This document shows positions 34,649 to 43,701 of a stretch of 64,000 nucleotides of DNA, one piece after another. Source of the stretch: JAQBQB01 sp963757185 (GTDB lineage Bacteria > Gemmatimonadota > Gemmatimonadetes > Gemmatimonadales > Gemmatimonadaceae); the NCBI GenBank assembly GCA_963757185.1, contig CAVWQI010000003.1, positions 310,001 through 374,000 on the forward strand, written 5' to 3'. The notes beneath the pieces were generated by a model. It saw only the letters and a program-made list of their open reading frames with translations. It did no database searches and was not told where the DNA came from. Positions within the stretch are counted from its first letter, which is position 1; the number at the start of each line of letters is the position of its first letter. Position numbers and translations under genes: made by a program.

Positions 34649-34689
34649 ACAAAAGACGACGCCCTCATTCCAAATGTGGAATGAGGGCG
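34649..34689 (-). terminator. Rho-independent terminator of the susCD operon
   Basis: A perfect 13-bp stem (34660-34672 with 34677-34689) with a four-base loop. Read on the minus strand it is followed by GTCTTTTGTTG, a T-rich tract, and it lies just after the susD stop (34717). It fits an intrinsic terminator for the minus-strand susC-susD transcript. Confidence 0.85.
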
Positions 34690-34716
34690 CCGTTTAGTCC
34701 AATCGGGGGGTGTTCG

Positions 34717-36162
34717 CTAGGACCCGATCCCCGCCGAGCGGTCGATGCAGGCCGAGTTCGCGTTCTTCAGGAAGAGCGGGTTGTTGGACTCTTCTTGCGG
34801 AATCGGGAGGTTCACGTCCCCCCCGTAGTTCGCCCCGGCCTTCGAGCTGTTGGTCGCCTCGTAGGGGCCAACGGGGAACACGGCGTCGGCCGTGCGTCCG
34901 TACTGCCAGATCAGGCGACGCATGTCGCCGAGTCGGTGACCGGTGAGGAACAGGTTGAGCGCACGCTCGGTGAAGAGCAGGTTCTGGCGGCCGCTCGCCG
35001 GCGCCGGAACGTCGGCCGATGTGAGCGCCGGCGGGGGATCCAACGGCTGGCTGTTTGCCGCGCCGTCGGCCGTGTACGTCAGCGCGTGAGCGCGGGCGTC
35101 GTTCAAATTCGACAGGAACCCGCCGAGATCGTTCCCGGCCAACGCGGCTTCGGCCTGGATCAACCGCGCCTCGGTGCCCAGCGCGAGCGGCGTCGGCGAG
35201 CTGCGATCGCTGTACTTGGTCGTAAGGAACAGCTCCGTCTCACCGTCGAAGCCCGGACCGCCATCGATGATCGGGACGCGCGGATCGCCGAGCGACACGA
35301 AGGGGAGGCCGTTCGTGCCTTCCTGGTCGCCGACGGCGAACCGGCCCTCGAGGTAATTGAAGGCGAAGAGCGCGTTGTTCTGCCGCCCGGTGTTCTCGTC
35401 GTGCTGGATGCTGTAGTTGAAGGTCGACGGCACCTGGGCGACCGCCGTCGCCGCCTGGGCCGCCTGGTTCAAGTCGAGCAACGCGCGTCCCTTGCCGATT
35501 CGGGCCAGGTTGAGCGCCGTCGAGCCGCCGCTGGCAGTGGCCGAGGCGATCGCCGAGTCGAACTTCGCGACCGCCGCGGTGAGCAACTGGCGACCGGTCT
35601 GGGGCGCGCCGTAGCTGAACGTGCCGTCGTCGTTCACCTTGCTCGTCGGAACGCCGTTGCAATACGACTCGGCGATCATGACGTACGTGAACGCAGCCAA
35701 CGCCTGAATTTCGGGCCCCTGCGGATTCGTCGGATCGAACTGGCGGAACCGGCTGGCGACGAGATCGGCCGTGGCGCGCGCGCGCTGGATGTCCTGGAAG
35801 GTCTGGAGCGTCGTGCTGTTGATCTGTTTGGTGGCTCGACGGTCGACCTCGATGCGCGTGTTGAACGTCTCGGCGTCGATCAACTCGTCGGCGAGCAGAC
35901 CGCTCATCTGCGCGAGGCCTTCGTTGAGATCGAGCCCGGTGCCGTAGCCGCCGGCATAGCCGATCTGGAAGTCGCCGACTGCCGCGGCGTACGCGGCCGG
36001 GAGCGCGGCGGGTCCCGAGATGTCGGACGGCCTCACTACGTCGGGCGTCGGCGCGACGAGCAGGGTGTCCTGGTTACACGCCCCCAGGATCACCACGCCC
36101 GCTAGCGCGCCGGACGCGATCGCGCGTCCGACGTATTTGGGATGCAGCATTGAAGTTGTCAT
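34717..36162 (-). CDS. SusD/RagB-like outer-membrane lipoprotein
   Basis: A 481-residue lipoprotein (lipobox ILGAC, Cys29) of the RagB/SusD type, which sits on the cell surface over the SusC barrel and captures oligosaccharides or peptides. The N-terminal helical part has the TPR-like ALAAFTYVMIAESYCNG, and the C terminus contains ARLIQAEAAL, ERALNLFLTGHRLGDMRRL and a late PIPQEESNNP, all typical. It lies directly after the SusC gene in the same orientation. Ligand cannot be told. No sulphatase or glycosidase is adjacent. Confidence 0.9.
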   Translation of the reverse strand: MTTSMLHPKYVGRAIASGALAGVVILGACNQDTLLVAPTPDVVRPSDISGPAALPAAYAAAVGDFQIGYAGGYGTGLDLNEGLAQMSGLLADELIDAETFNTRIEVDRRATKQINSTTLQTFQDIQRARATADLVASRFRQFDPTNPQGPEIQALAAFTYVMIAESYCNGVPTSKVNDDGTFSYGAPQTGRQLLTAAVAKFDSAIASATASGGSTALNLARIGKGRALLDLNQAAQAATAVAQVPSTFNYSIQHDENTGRQNNALFAFNYLEGRFAVGDQEGTNGLPFVSLGDPRVPIIDGGPGFDGETELFLTTKYSDRSSPTPLALGTEARLIQAEAALAGNDLGGFLSNLNDARAHALTYTADGAANSQPLDPPPALTSADVPAPASGRQNLLFTERALNLFLTGHRLGDMRRLIWQYGRTADAVFPVGPYEATNSSKAGANYGGDVNLPIPQEESNNPLFLKNANSACIDRSAGIGS

Positions 36163-36178
36163 ATGTATTGAATGATCC

Positions 36179-39100
36179 TCAGAACGAGAGCGCGAGGCGC
36201 GCGGTGAAGTACCGCACCTGCGGCATCGTCAGGAAGTCGGTGGTCGTGAAGTTCGCCTGCGCCCCCGCGTTGAGCTCGGGGTCCAGCCCGGCGTAGTTCG
36301 TCCAGGTGTGCAGGTTGCGCCCGGCGATCGTGAGCGTGGCCGCCGCGGCGTGCATCTGCGCCGAGAATCGCTGCGGAAGCGTGAGCGTCAGAGCGACTTC
36401 GCGCAGTTTCGTGAACGAGGCATCTTCTATGTAGCCGCCGGTCGTCCCGAGCGCTGCCGCCGCGTCTTGCGCCGCCGCCTGTTGGAACAGGTTTCCCGAG
36501 TTGGGCTGCTGTACCGCGGCGCCGTTCAGGAAGATCGCGTTCCGGTACACGTTCGTGAGGTTGTAGATCTTCTGTCCACCGCGATGGTCGAAGGTCGCCG
36601 TGATGCGGGCAAACTTTCCGAGCGAGAGCGATGGGACGATGTTCAGCTCGACGGTCGGGAAGGGCGTTCCGGCGTACGATGCCGAGTCGGCGATGGTGTA
36701 TTCGCAACCCGCGCTGCCCGGGCCATTGGGGCAACCGATCATGCCGTCGTGGTTCGCGTCGTTGACCGATGTGATCTGCCGAACGTAATACGCGCCAAGC
36801 GGCAGGCCGGGCTTGAAGATCTGCGTGTCATCGAAGCCGCCGGTGAACTGCGGCACGGGCACGCCGTTCTCGTCCACGCCAAGCGCGTCGAGCCTGTTCG
36901 AATTCCACGATCCGTTGAGGCGCAGGTCGAAGCGGAAAGCATTGCGGTCGAGCAGATCCATGTCGATCACCGCTTCATGACCCCAGTTGCTCACGCGTCC
37001 GAGGTTCTGAAAGCGGTTCGTCGCCGATCCCAGCGACGGGGCCAGCACCACGTTCACCAGCTCGTCGTGCGTGACCTTGCTGTAGTGCGTGTACTCGAGA
37101 CTCACGCGGTCGTGGAAGAGCGCGAGGTCGAACCCCTCCTCGGTTTCCGTCGACTTCTCGGGCTTGAGGTTCGGGTTGCCCGCGCCGCCGACCGTGAAGG
37201 CCGGAACGTCGGTGCCGTTCACCGTCACCGCGACCGGATTGTAGAACTGCTCGGCGGCGAGGTAGCCCGGGTTCTGTCCGGCCGAACCCATCGCCGCGCG
37301 AAGCCGCAGCGACGAGATCAGCGAGAGCTTGCTCCGCGGGAAGAAGTCCTCGTCGCTGAGCACCCACGAACCGCTCACCGACGGATAGTAGACGCGGCGG
37401 AAGTCGACGCCGAACGCGCTGTTCCGGTCCGTGCGCGCGGCCACCGAGAGGAACCGCTTGTCGGCCCAGCCGATCTCCTCGCGGCCAAGGAAGCCAAGCG
37501 TCTTCACGTCGCTGTTGGTTTCACCGACCGAGAAGCGCGCTGTCGTTCCGGCGAGCGACGACGTGCCGGCGAGCAGCTTCGCACCGAACGCGTCGGTGCG
37601 CGTGAAGCCCACGTCGGAGTACTGCGTGCCGACCGTGGACACGAAGCGGAAGTTGTCGTAGTGGTACGTCGCGGACCCGTTGACGTTGGCCGTGTAGTTC
37701 GTGATGATCGCACGCTCGATGCTGCGGTAGCCGTCCTCGCTGGTCTGGTCGACGTTCAGGACCGACGGCGGCAGCGTCTCGTTGTCGTTGCGGTGATCGA
37801 CGTCGGCGCCCAGTGTACCGTTCACGGCCAGCCAACTGAGCGGACTCCAATTGCTCGATACGCCACCGATGAGGCGCTGTACTTGCTGCCGCGTGTTGAT
37901 GTTGAAGAACGCGTTCGGATCCACGCCCGGGTTGAAGTACCCGTGGCTGACCGAATCCGCGCCGCCCGAGCAGAGACCGGGATGGTCGCGCGCGCCCTGC
38001 GGCGTGCAATCGGCCGCGCGGCCGAGGAGAGACGCCGAGACTACGCCGAATGAATTGTTGTCGTTCTGCGGACGGCGAAGATCGCTGTTCGTGTAGCCGA
38101 CGTTCAGGTTCATGTCGAGCGACCGCGTGAGCTGCGTGCGAATGTTCGTGCGCAGGTTGAGACGCTGTTCGGCGTTCACCGCGATGACGTTCTGTTCGCG
38201 CTGATACTCGCCGGAGACATAGTACGCCGCGGCATCGGAGCCGCCGGCCACGCTCGCGCCCGCAAGCCGCCGATTGCCGTCGCTCTCGATCCCCGCCGCC
38301 TTGAGCGGATCGTTCGAGACGGTCGAGTCGACCTGGACGCACGCGCTGGTGAGACCGGACGTGCGGCGGGACAAGTTGCAGTTGGTGACCAACGCGCCCG
38401 ACGACGTGTGGCCGTACGAGCGCAAGTTGAGCGGATAGTCGTTGATGTCCGTGAGGTTGCCGCCCTCGACGAACGCGTCCCAGCGCGTCTGACCGGAGCG
38501 GCCGTGCTTGGTGGTGATCTGGATGACGCCGTTCGAGGCGGCCGTTCCGTAGAGCGCCGCTGCCGCGGGGCCCTTGATCACCTCGATGCTCTCGATTTCC
38601 TCGGGATTGATGTCATTGAAGCGCGACGGCAGCTGTCCGCCGGTGCCTTGCGCCGACGACTGCGAGGAGTTGTCCGCCCGAATGCCGTCGATGATCAGCA
38701 GCGGATCGTTCGAGAGCGAGATCGAGTTCGAGCCGCGGATGCGAATGCGCGAGCCCGCTCCGATCTCGCCGGCGGCCTGCTGCACGACGACACCCGCGAC
38801 GCGCGAGCTGAGCGCGTCGGACAGCGTGCTGATCGCTGCCTTGGGGATGGCCGAGCTGTCGATCGTTGCTGTCGGCGCGCCGTTGGCGCGCCTGAGCTGC
38901 GTTTCGCCCGTCGCGGTGATCGTGAGCGCGTCGAGCGTCGTCACGGCGGGAGACATCGTGAAGTCCGCTGTCGTCGTGTTTTCACCCGAAACAACCACCG
39001 AGCGCGACGCCACACCGTATCCGATGCGCTGAACGGCGAGCTGTACGGTGCCGGCAGGCACGCCGGGAATCCGATACGCCCCCGAATCGTTGGTTGCCGC

Positions 39101-39265
39101 CCCGCGCGTGGTGCCGACAACGCGAATCTGGACGCCGGCCAGCGGCCGGTTGGTCGTGCGCTCAATCACGCGTCCTACGATGGTGCCCGTGCTCTGCGCG
39201 AGTGCCGGCGAGGCGACAGCCAACGCGGCGCCGGCGACTAGCAAACGTCGAACTACTAAACGCAT
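36179..39265 (-). CDS. SusC/RagA-type TonB-dependent outer-membrane transporter
   Basis: A 1028-residue TonB-dependent receptor starting at the ATG at 39265 (a start 14 residues upstream is less likely). A signal peptide (1-24) precedes a CarboxypepD_reg-like domain (25-115), and a plug with LSDALSSRVAGVVVQQA, GSRIRIRGSNSISLSNDPLL and IDGIRADNSS. The rest is a beta barrel, ending in YFTARLALSF with the aromatic C-terminal residue used by BAM. It imports a large substrate with SusD, coupled to TonB. A stop-to-start gap of 16 bases to susD shows an operon. Confidence 0.92.
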   Translation of the reverse strand: MRLVVRRLLVAGAALAVASPALAQSTGTIVGRVIERTTNRPLAGVQIRVVGTTRGAATNDSGAYRIPGVPAGTVQLAVQRIGYGVASRSVVVSGENTTTADFTMSPAVTTLDALTITATGETQLRRANGAPTATIDSSAIPKAAISTLSDALSSRVAGVVVQQAAGEIGAGSRIRIRGSNSISLSNDPLLIIDGIRADNSSQSSAQGTGGQLPSRFNDINPEEIESIEVIKGPAAAALYGTAASNGVIQITTKHGRSGQTRWDAFVEGGNLTDINDYPLNLRSYGHTSSGALVTNCNLSRRTSGLTSACVQVDSTVSNDPLKAAGIESDGNRRLAGASVAGGSDAAAYYVSGEYQREQNVIAVNAEQRLNLRTNIRTQLTRSLDMNLNVGYTNSDLRRPQNDNNSFGVVSASLLGRAADCTPQGARDHPGLCSGGADSVSHGYFNPGVDPNAFFNINTRQQVQRLIGGVSSNWSPLSWLAVNGTLGADVDHRNDNETLPPSVLNVDQTSEDGYRSIERAIITNYTANVNGSATYHYDNFRFVSTVGTQYSDVGFTRTDAFGAKLLAGTSSLAGTTARFSVGETNSDVKTLGFLGREEIGWADKRFLSVAARTDRNSAFGVDFRRVYYPSVSGSWVLSDEDFFPRSKLSLISSLRLRAAMGSAGQNPGYLAAEQFYNPVAVTVNGTDVPAFTVGGAGNPNLKPEKSTETEEGFDLALFHDRVSLEYTHYSKVTHDELVNVVLAPSLGSATNRFQNLGRVSNWGHEAVIDMDLLDRNAFRFDLRLNGSWNSNRLDALGVDENGVPVPQFTGGFDDTQIFKPGLPLGAYYVRQITSVNDANHDGMIGCPNGPGSAGCEYTIADSASYAGTPFPTVELNIVPSLSLGKFARITATFDHRGGQKIYNLTNVYRNAIFLNGAAVQQPNSGNLFQQAAAQDAAAALGTTGGYIEDASFTKLREVALTLTLPQRFSAQMHAAAATLTIAGRNLHTWTNYAGLDPELNAGAQANFTTTDFLTMPQVRYFTARLALSF

Positions 39266-39314
39266 GAGCGTCTCCTTGTTGTCCCTTCGTTTGTACGAGA
39301 CGTGCAATCGTCTC

Positions 39315-39329
39315 GGGCAGACGCTGCCC
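39315..39329 (-). repeat. Hairpin in the susC leader
   Basis: GGGCAG (39315-39320) pairs with CTGCCC (39324-39329) around ACG, about 50 bases upstream of the susC start and therefore probably inside the 5' leader of the transcript. No function can be assigned. Confidence 0.4.
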
Positions 39330-39350
39330 GGACTATTACAACCTGCTGAT

Positions 39351-39366
39351 GTGACGTAGCCGTCAC
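39351..39366. promoter_or_regulatory. Palindrome GTGACG-N4-CGTCAC upstream of susC
   Basis: A perfect 6-bp inverted repeat around four bases, about 90 bases upstream of susC. Symmetric GTGACG/CGTCAC sites bind many dimeric regulators. The spacing (TGTGA-N8-TCACT) does not match CRP. Candidate operator only. Confidence 0.35.
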
Positions 39367-39668
39367 TTATGCGTTTTGTAAACTCGTGTGAGCGCTGGCT
39401 CGTTCACTCCGCGCGAAAGTGACGATCCGGCCAGTCGCTGGGCCGAAGAGGTCGCGTCGCGGAGCACGGCGGTGCTCGGCTGACGCCGCCTGCAACACGC
39501 TCGGGGGAGAGGCGTGCGCTGCGCGTTGACGAGCAGCCGTTCATCGCCGCGCAGAACCCGGGATTTTGGATAAATGCGGAAGCAAGGGCGATGTAAACCG
39601 ACTATCGAAAAGTGACCCGCCGAGACAACGTTTAGCGTTTAGTCGATACCCATCTTCGAGGTCGCCCT

Positions 39669-42600
39669 ATGCGCCGTCTCTCTCGGCTCGTCCTCCTCGT
39701 CCTGTCCGTTTCGTTCATGCCCCGCGCGAGCACGTCGGGGCAGGCGCTTCAAACCGCCGACGAGATCATCGCCCGCTACATGCAGAGAGTGGGCGGCGCG
39801 CAGCGCCTCCACGCCGTGCTCTCCGTACGGAGGTACGGCCATTTCTATGGCGGCGGCGGATTCGAGGCGGTCATCGCCTACGAGAACGGGCGTCCGAACA
39901 AGGTGAGAGAAGAGTTCACCTTCGGCGGACTCACCGGAGTCACCGCGTTCGACGGCAAGAGCGGCTGGAAGATCGAGCCGTGGGCCGGGAAGAAGGACGC
40001 CGAACCGCTCGGCGAAGACGAGACGAAAGGCATCGTCGAGGACGCCGAGTTCGACGATCCGCTCTTCGACTACAAGGAGCGCGGCAACACCGTCTCGCTG
40101 GTCGGCATGGACCAGATCGAGGGCACCGACGTCTACAAGCTCACGGTGACTCTCGCCAGCAACGGCGACGTGCGTACGTACTATCTCGACGCCGAGTCTT
40201 GCGTACCGATCAAGTACGAGGTCAAGCGAACGGTGCGCGGCGCGGAGCGGTGGTTCGAGGTGGAACTCGGCGACTACAAGGAAGTGCAGGGCGTGCTCTT
40301 TCCGTTCTCGGTAGCGGTCGGCGCCAAGGGAAGCTCGAGCGCCGACAAGCAGCAATTGTCCTGGGAGCGCATCACGGTGAACCCGGTGCTCGAGGAGCGC
40401 CGTTTCACGAAGCCGGCTCCCGGCGAAAAGATCGTGTCGGCGGAGAACGTAGTGCAGTCGGGAACGGCGGGCCCGAGCCCGGCGTCGTTGCCCGCTCCGT
40501 CACCGATCTCTTCGACGGCTCGGCCGAGGGACCTCACCGTCATCGCCGACTCGGAGACAATCGCCGGACTCGGCGCGCGCAACATCGGCTCGGCCGCGAT
40601 GTCCGGTCGCGTCACCTCGGTCGCCGCCGTGCACGAGGGCGACCGTCTCACGGTGTACGTCGGCGCGGCGAGCGGCGGTGTGTGGAAGTCGAACAACGGC
40701 GGCACGACGTTCCGCCCGCTGTTCGACAAGCAGGACGTGCAGTCGATCGGCGCCCTCGCCATCGATCCAAAAGACCCGAAGGTCATCTGGGCCGGGACCG
40801 GCGAAGCCTGGATCCGCAATTCGGTCTCGGTCGGCGACGGGATCTACAAATCCGTCGACGCCGGCGAAACGTGGACGAACATGGGTCTCGCGGAGTCGGA
40901 GCACATCGCGAAGATCCTCATCGATCCGACGAACACCAGCACGGTCTACGCGTGCGTCCCGGGCAAGGCGTTCAGCGACAGCGACGACCGCGGCGTGTAC
41001 CGCACGACCGACGGCGGCAAGACCTGGACGAAGATTCTCGCCGGCTCTAATCCGTCGACGGGCTGCTCGTTGATGACGATGGATCCGTCGTCGCCCAAGA
41101 CGCTCTACGCCGGCATGTGGGATTTCCGGCGTAAGGGATGGACGTTCCGCTCAGGCGGCGACGGGCCGGACAAGCCAAGCGGGAGCGGGCTGTTCAAGAG
41201 TACTGATGGCGGCGCGAACTGGACGCAGCTCGACGAGAAGAGCGCGAAGGGGCTGCCGGCCAAGCCATGGGGGCGCGTCGCGGTGACGGTGGCGCCCTCC
41301 AAGCCGAACGTCGTCTACGCGTTCATCGAGGCGGTGCCCCCGCTGAATGGCCTCTATCGCTCCAACGACGGCGGCGCGACGTGGGAGCTGCGCGACCGGA
41401 GCCAGAACATGCTCTGGCGGCCGTTCTACTTCGCGAACCTCATCGTCGATCCCAAGAACGAGAACCGCGTCTACAAGCCGGATGGCTCGCTCATCATGAG
41501 CACCGACGGCGGCGCGTCGTTCAGCAACATCGCCGGCAGCGCGCACGGCGACTTCCACGACGTCTGGGTGGATCCGCAGAATACCGATCATATCATCGTC
41601 GGCGACGACGGCGGTCTCTGGTACTCGTACGACGCGGGCGACCGCTGGTGGAAGGCGGAGACGCTCCCGATCTCGCAGTTCTATCACGTGAGCGTCGACA
41701 TGGACAAGCCGTACAAGGTGTACGGCGGACTCCAGGACAACAGCTCGTGGGTCGGCGAGTCGCAGTTCCCTGGCGGAATCGCCAAGGCCCAGTGGGAGAA
41801 CCTCTTCGGCGGCGACGGCTTCTGGATGTTCGCCGACCCGAGCGACAACACGTACGTGTACGCCGAGTCGCAGGGCGGCTACATCGGGCGCATCAACCGC
41901 AAGACGCACGAGATCCGCGACATCAAACCGCTTCCCAACTACAACGAGAGGAAGCTCCGCTTCAATTGGAACACGCCGATTCATATGAGCCCCACCAGGA
42001 GTGGGACGTTGTACATCGGTGCGCAGTATCTCTTCCGGTCGCGCAACCACGGACAAACGTGGGACCGTATCTCGCCCGATCTCACCACCAACGACACGAC
42101 GAAGCAGCAGCAGGAGCAGTCGGGCGGCGTGACGGTGGACAACTCGAGCGCCGAGACGCACACGACGATCTTCGCCATCGGCGAGTCGCCGAAGGATTCG
42201 ATGGTCGTCTGGGCGGGTACGGACGACGGCAACCTCCAGGTCACGCGCAACGGCGGGCAGTCGTGGACGAACGTCGTCGGCAACATCAACGGACTGCCGA
42301 AGTACGCGTGGGTCTCGAGCGTCGAGCCGGGACACTTCAGCGCCGGCACGATCTACGCGACGTTCGATCTCCACACGTTCGGCGACATGCGGCCGTACGC
42401 GTATCGCTCGACCGACTTCGGCAAGACGTGGAAGCCGCTCATCGGCCGCGGCTCGCCCGTGCGCGGCTACGCGCACGTCGTGAAGGAGGATCTCGTCAAT
42501 CCGAATCTGCTCTTCCTCGGCACCGAATTCGGATTGTGGGTTTCGGTCGACGGCGGTGAGAACTGGGCGCGGTTCAAGGGCGGCAACCTGCCGTCGGTGC

Positions 42601-43580
42601 CGGTGCGCGATCTCGCCGTTCATCCGCGCGACGACGATCTCGTGATCGCGACGCACGGGCGCGGCATCTGGATCGTCGACAACATCACGCCGCTGCGAAA
42701 GCTGACGACGCAGACGCTCGCGCACGGCGGCGCGTTCGTCGAGACAAAGCCGGTAATACAAGTGCTTTCGTCGTTCGGAGGCTGGGCGAACGGCGACGCG
42801 GAGTTCATCGGCGCGAATCCGCCGGGGGACGCCGTCATCACCTACTACCTGCAAAAGCGCCACATCTTCGGCGACATGAAGCTTCAGGTCTTCGACTCGG
42901 CGGGCAAACTCATTCAGACGCTGCCGACGGGAAAGCGCCGCGGGTTGAGCCGCACCGCGTGGTCGATGCGCATGACGCCGCCGCGTGTGCCGACCGCTGC
43001 GTCGGCCGCGTTCGTCATCGGCCCGCGCTTCTTACCGGGGCGATACACCGTCAAGCTCACCGAGGGAGATTCGACCTATTCGACTGCGCTGCGCGTCACC
43101 GGCGACCCGCGCGTCTCGCACTCGCTGGCGGATCGAAAAGAACAGTTCAAGCTCGCCGTCACGCTCTACGACCTGTTGAACCAGATGACGTCCGTCGTGG
43201 ACCGCATGAACGACGTGCGCGGTTCGCTCGACCAGCGCGGCGACGGACTCGCCGCGGTCGACACGCTCCTCCATGCGCTCCAGCGCGGGTCGGCGCAGGT
43301 GGACACGATGCGCAAGAAGATCGTGGCGACGAAGGAGGGGGGCATGATCACCGGCGAGGAGCGCCTGCGCGAGAATCTCGCCGAACTATATGGGAGCGTC
43401 GTCGGCTACGAGGGACTGCCCTCGGAGATGCAGGTCGAGCGGACGACGGCGATCGGTCGCGAACTCGGCGACGTCACCAAGGACTTCGAGAAGTGGATCC
43501 AGATCGAGCTGCCCAAGATCAACAAGATGCTCATGGGACGAGGGTTGCCGAGGATCGAGCCCGCGAAGACGACGCCATAG
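39669..43580 (+). CDS. Giant exported BNR/VPS10 beta-propeller protein with N-terminal LolA-like domain
   Basis: A 1303-residue exported protein. Residues 1-26 are a signal peptide. Residues about 30-240 (ADEIIARYMQRVGG, ENGRPNKVREEFTFGG, YYLDAESCVPIKYE) look like the outer-membrane lipoprotein-sorting (LolA-like) fold. From about 290 to 1000 two sortilin/VPS10-type propellers carry about ten Asp boxes (SVDAGETW, TTDGGKTW, SNDGGATW, STDGGASF, SYDAGDRW, TRNGGQSW, SVDGGENW). The C terminus (about 1100-1300) is charged and helical. Such propellers are often called glycosyl hydrolases, but no catalytic motif is identifiable. The gene follows the susCD divergent promoter region, and the tricorn-like protease comes next. 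Confidence 0.8.
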   Translation: MRRLSRLVLLVLSVSFMPRASTSGQALQTADEIIARYMQRVGGAQRLHAVLSVRRYGHFYGGGGFEAVIAYENGRPNKVREEFTFGGLTGVTAFDGKSGWKIEPWAGKKDAEPLGEDETKGIVEDAEFDDPLFDYKERGNTVSLVGMDQIEGTDVYKLTVTLASNGDVRTYYLDAESCVPIKYEVKRTVRGAERWFEVELGDYKEVQGVLFPFSVAVGAKGSSSADKQQLSWERITVNPVLEERRFTKPAPGEKIVSAENVVQSGTAGPSPASLPAPSPISSTARPRDLTVIADSETIAGLGARNIGSAAMSGRVTSVAAVHEGDRLTVYVGAASGGVWKSNNGGTTFRPLFDKQDVQSIGALAIDPKDPKVIWAGTGEAWIRNSVSVGDGIYKSVDAGETWTNMGLAESEHIAKILIDPTNTSTVYACVPGKAFSDSDDRGVYRTTDGGKTWTKILAGSNPSTGCSLMTMDPSSPKTLYAGMWDFRRKGWTFRSGGDGPDKPSGSGLFKSTDGGANWTQLDEKSAKGLPAKPWGRVAVTVAPSKPNVVYAFIEAVPPLNGLYRSNDGGATWELRDRSQNMLWRPFYFANLIVDPKNENRVYKPDGSLIMSTDGGASFSNIAGSAHGDFHDVWVDPQNTDHIIVGDDGGLWYSYDAGDRWWKAETLPISQFYHVSVDMDKPYKVYGGLQDNSSWVGESQFPGGIAKAQWENLFGGDGFWMFADPSDNTYVYAESQGGYIGRINRKTHEIRDIKPLPNYNERKLRFNWNTPIHMSPTRSGTLYIGAQYLFRSRNHGQTWDRISPDLTTNDTTKQQQEQSGGVTVDNSSAETHTTIFAIGESPKDSMVVWAGTDDGNLQVTRNGGQSWTNVVGNINGLPKYAWVSSVEPGHFSAGTIYATFDLHTFGDMRPYAYRSTDFGKTWKPLIGRGSPVRGYAHVVKEDLVNPNLLFLGTEFGLWVSVDGGENWARFKGGNLPSVPVRDLAVHPRDDDLVIATHGRGIWIVDNITPLRKLTTQTLAHGGAFVETKPVIQVLSSFGGWANGDAEFIGANPPGDAVITYYLQKRHIFGDMKLQVFDSAGKLIQTLPTGKRRGLSRTAWSMRMTPPRVPTAASAAFVIGPRFLPGRYTVKLTEGDSTYSTALRVTGDPRVSHSLADRKEQFKLAVTLYDLLNQMTSVVDRMNDVRGSLDQRGDGLAAVDTLLHALQRGSAQVDTMRKKIVATKEGGMITGEERLRENLAELYGSVVGYEGLPSEMQVERTTAIGRELGDVTKDFEKWIQIELPKINKMLMGRGLPRIEPAKTTP

Positions 43581-43620
43581 CCGAGGTATGGCAGGGACGC
43601 CCAGAGGGGCGAGAGGGCCA

Positions 43621-43680
43621 GCTGTCGCCCCGCAAGCCGAGATGATTTCCTAACAACGAAGCGGCTTGCGGGGAGACGGC
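43621..43680 (+). repeat. Long intercistronic hairpin between the propeller and protease genes
   Basis: Arms 43628-43639 and 43662-43673 are perfect 12-bp complements (CCCCGCAAGCCG and its mate), extended by a G-A mismatch and six more pairs to 18 bp, around a 22-base loop. A T-rich run (43692-43695) follows at some distance. Could be an attenuator or an mRNA-stabilising structure rather than a classic terminator. Confidence 0.6.
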
Positions 43681-43701
43681 ACGAGCTGCCCTTTTCTTCG
43701 C

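Larger units (their letters stand above)
39266..39668. other. Divergent intergenic region between susC and the BNR protein gene
   Basis: About 400 bases without a gene. It holds two hairpins on the susC side (39315-39329 and 39351-39366, listed separately), and the sequence near 39590-39660 has AT-richer stretches (AACGTTTAGCGTTTAG, a direct repeat of GTTTAG-type) that could be promoter material for the plus-strand gene. I could not fix a -35/-10 pair for either direction. Confidence 0.5.

Noticed and set aside
39350..39367. CRP site upstream of susC
   Set aside because: The half sites are separated by eight bases instead of six.
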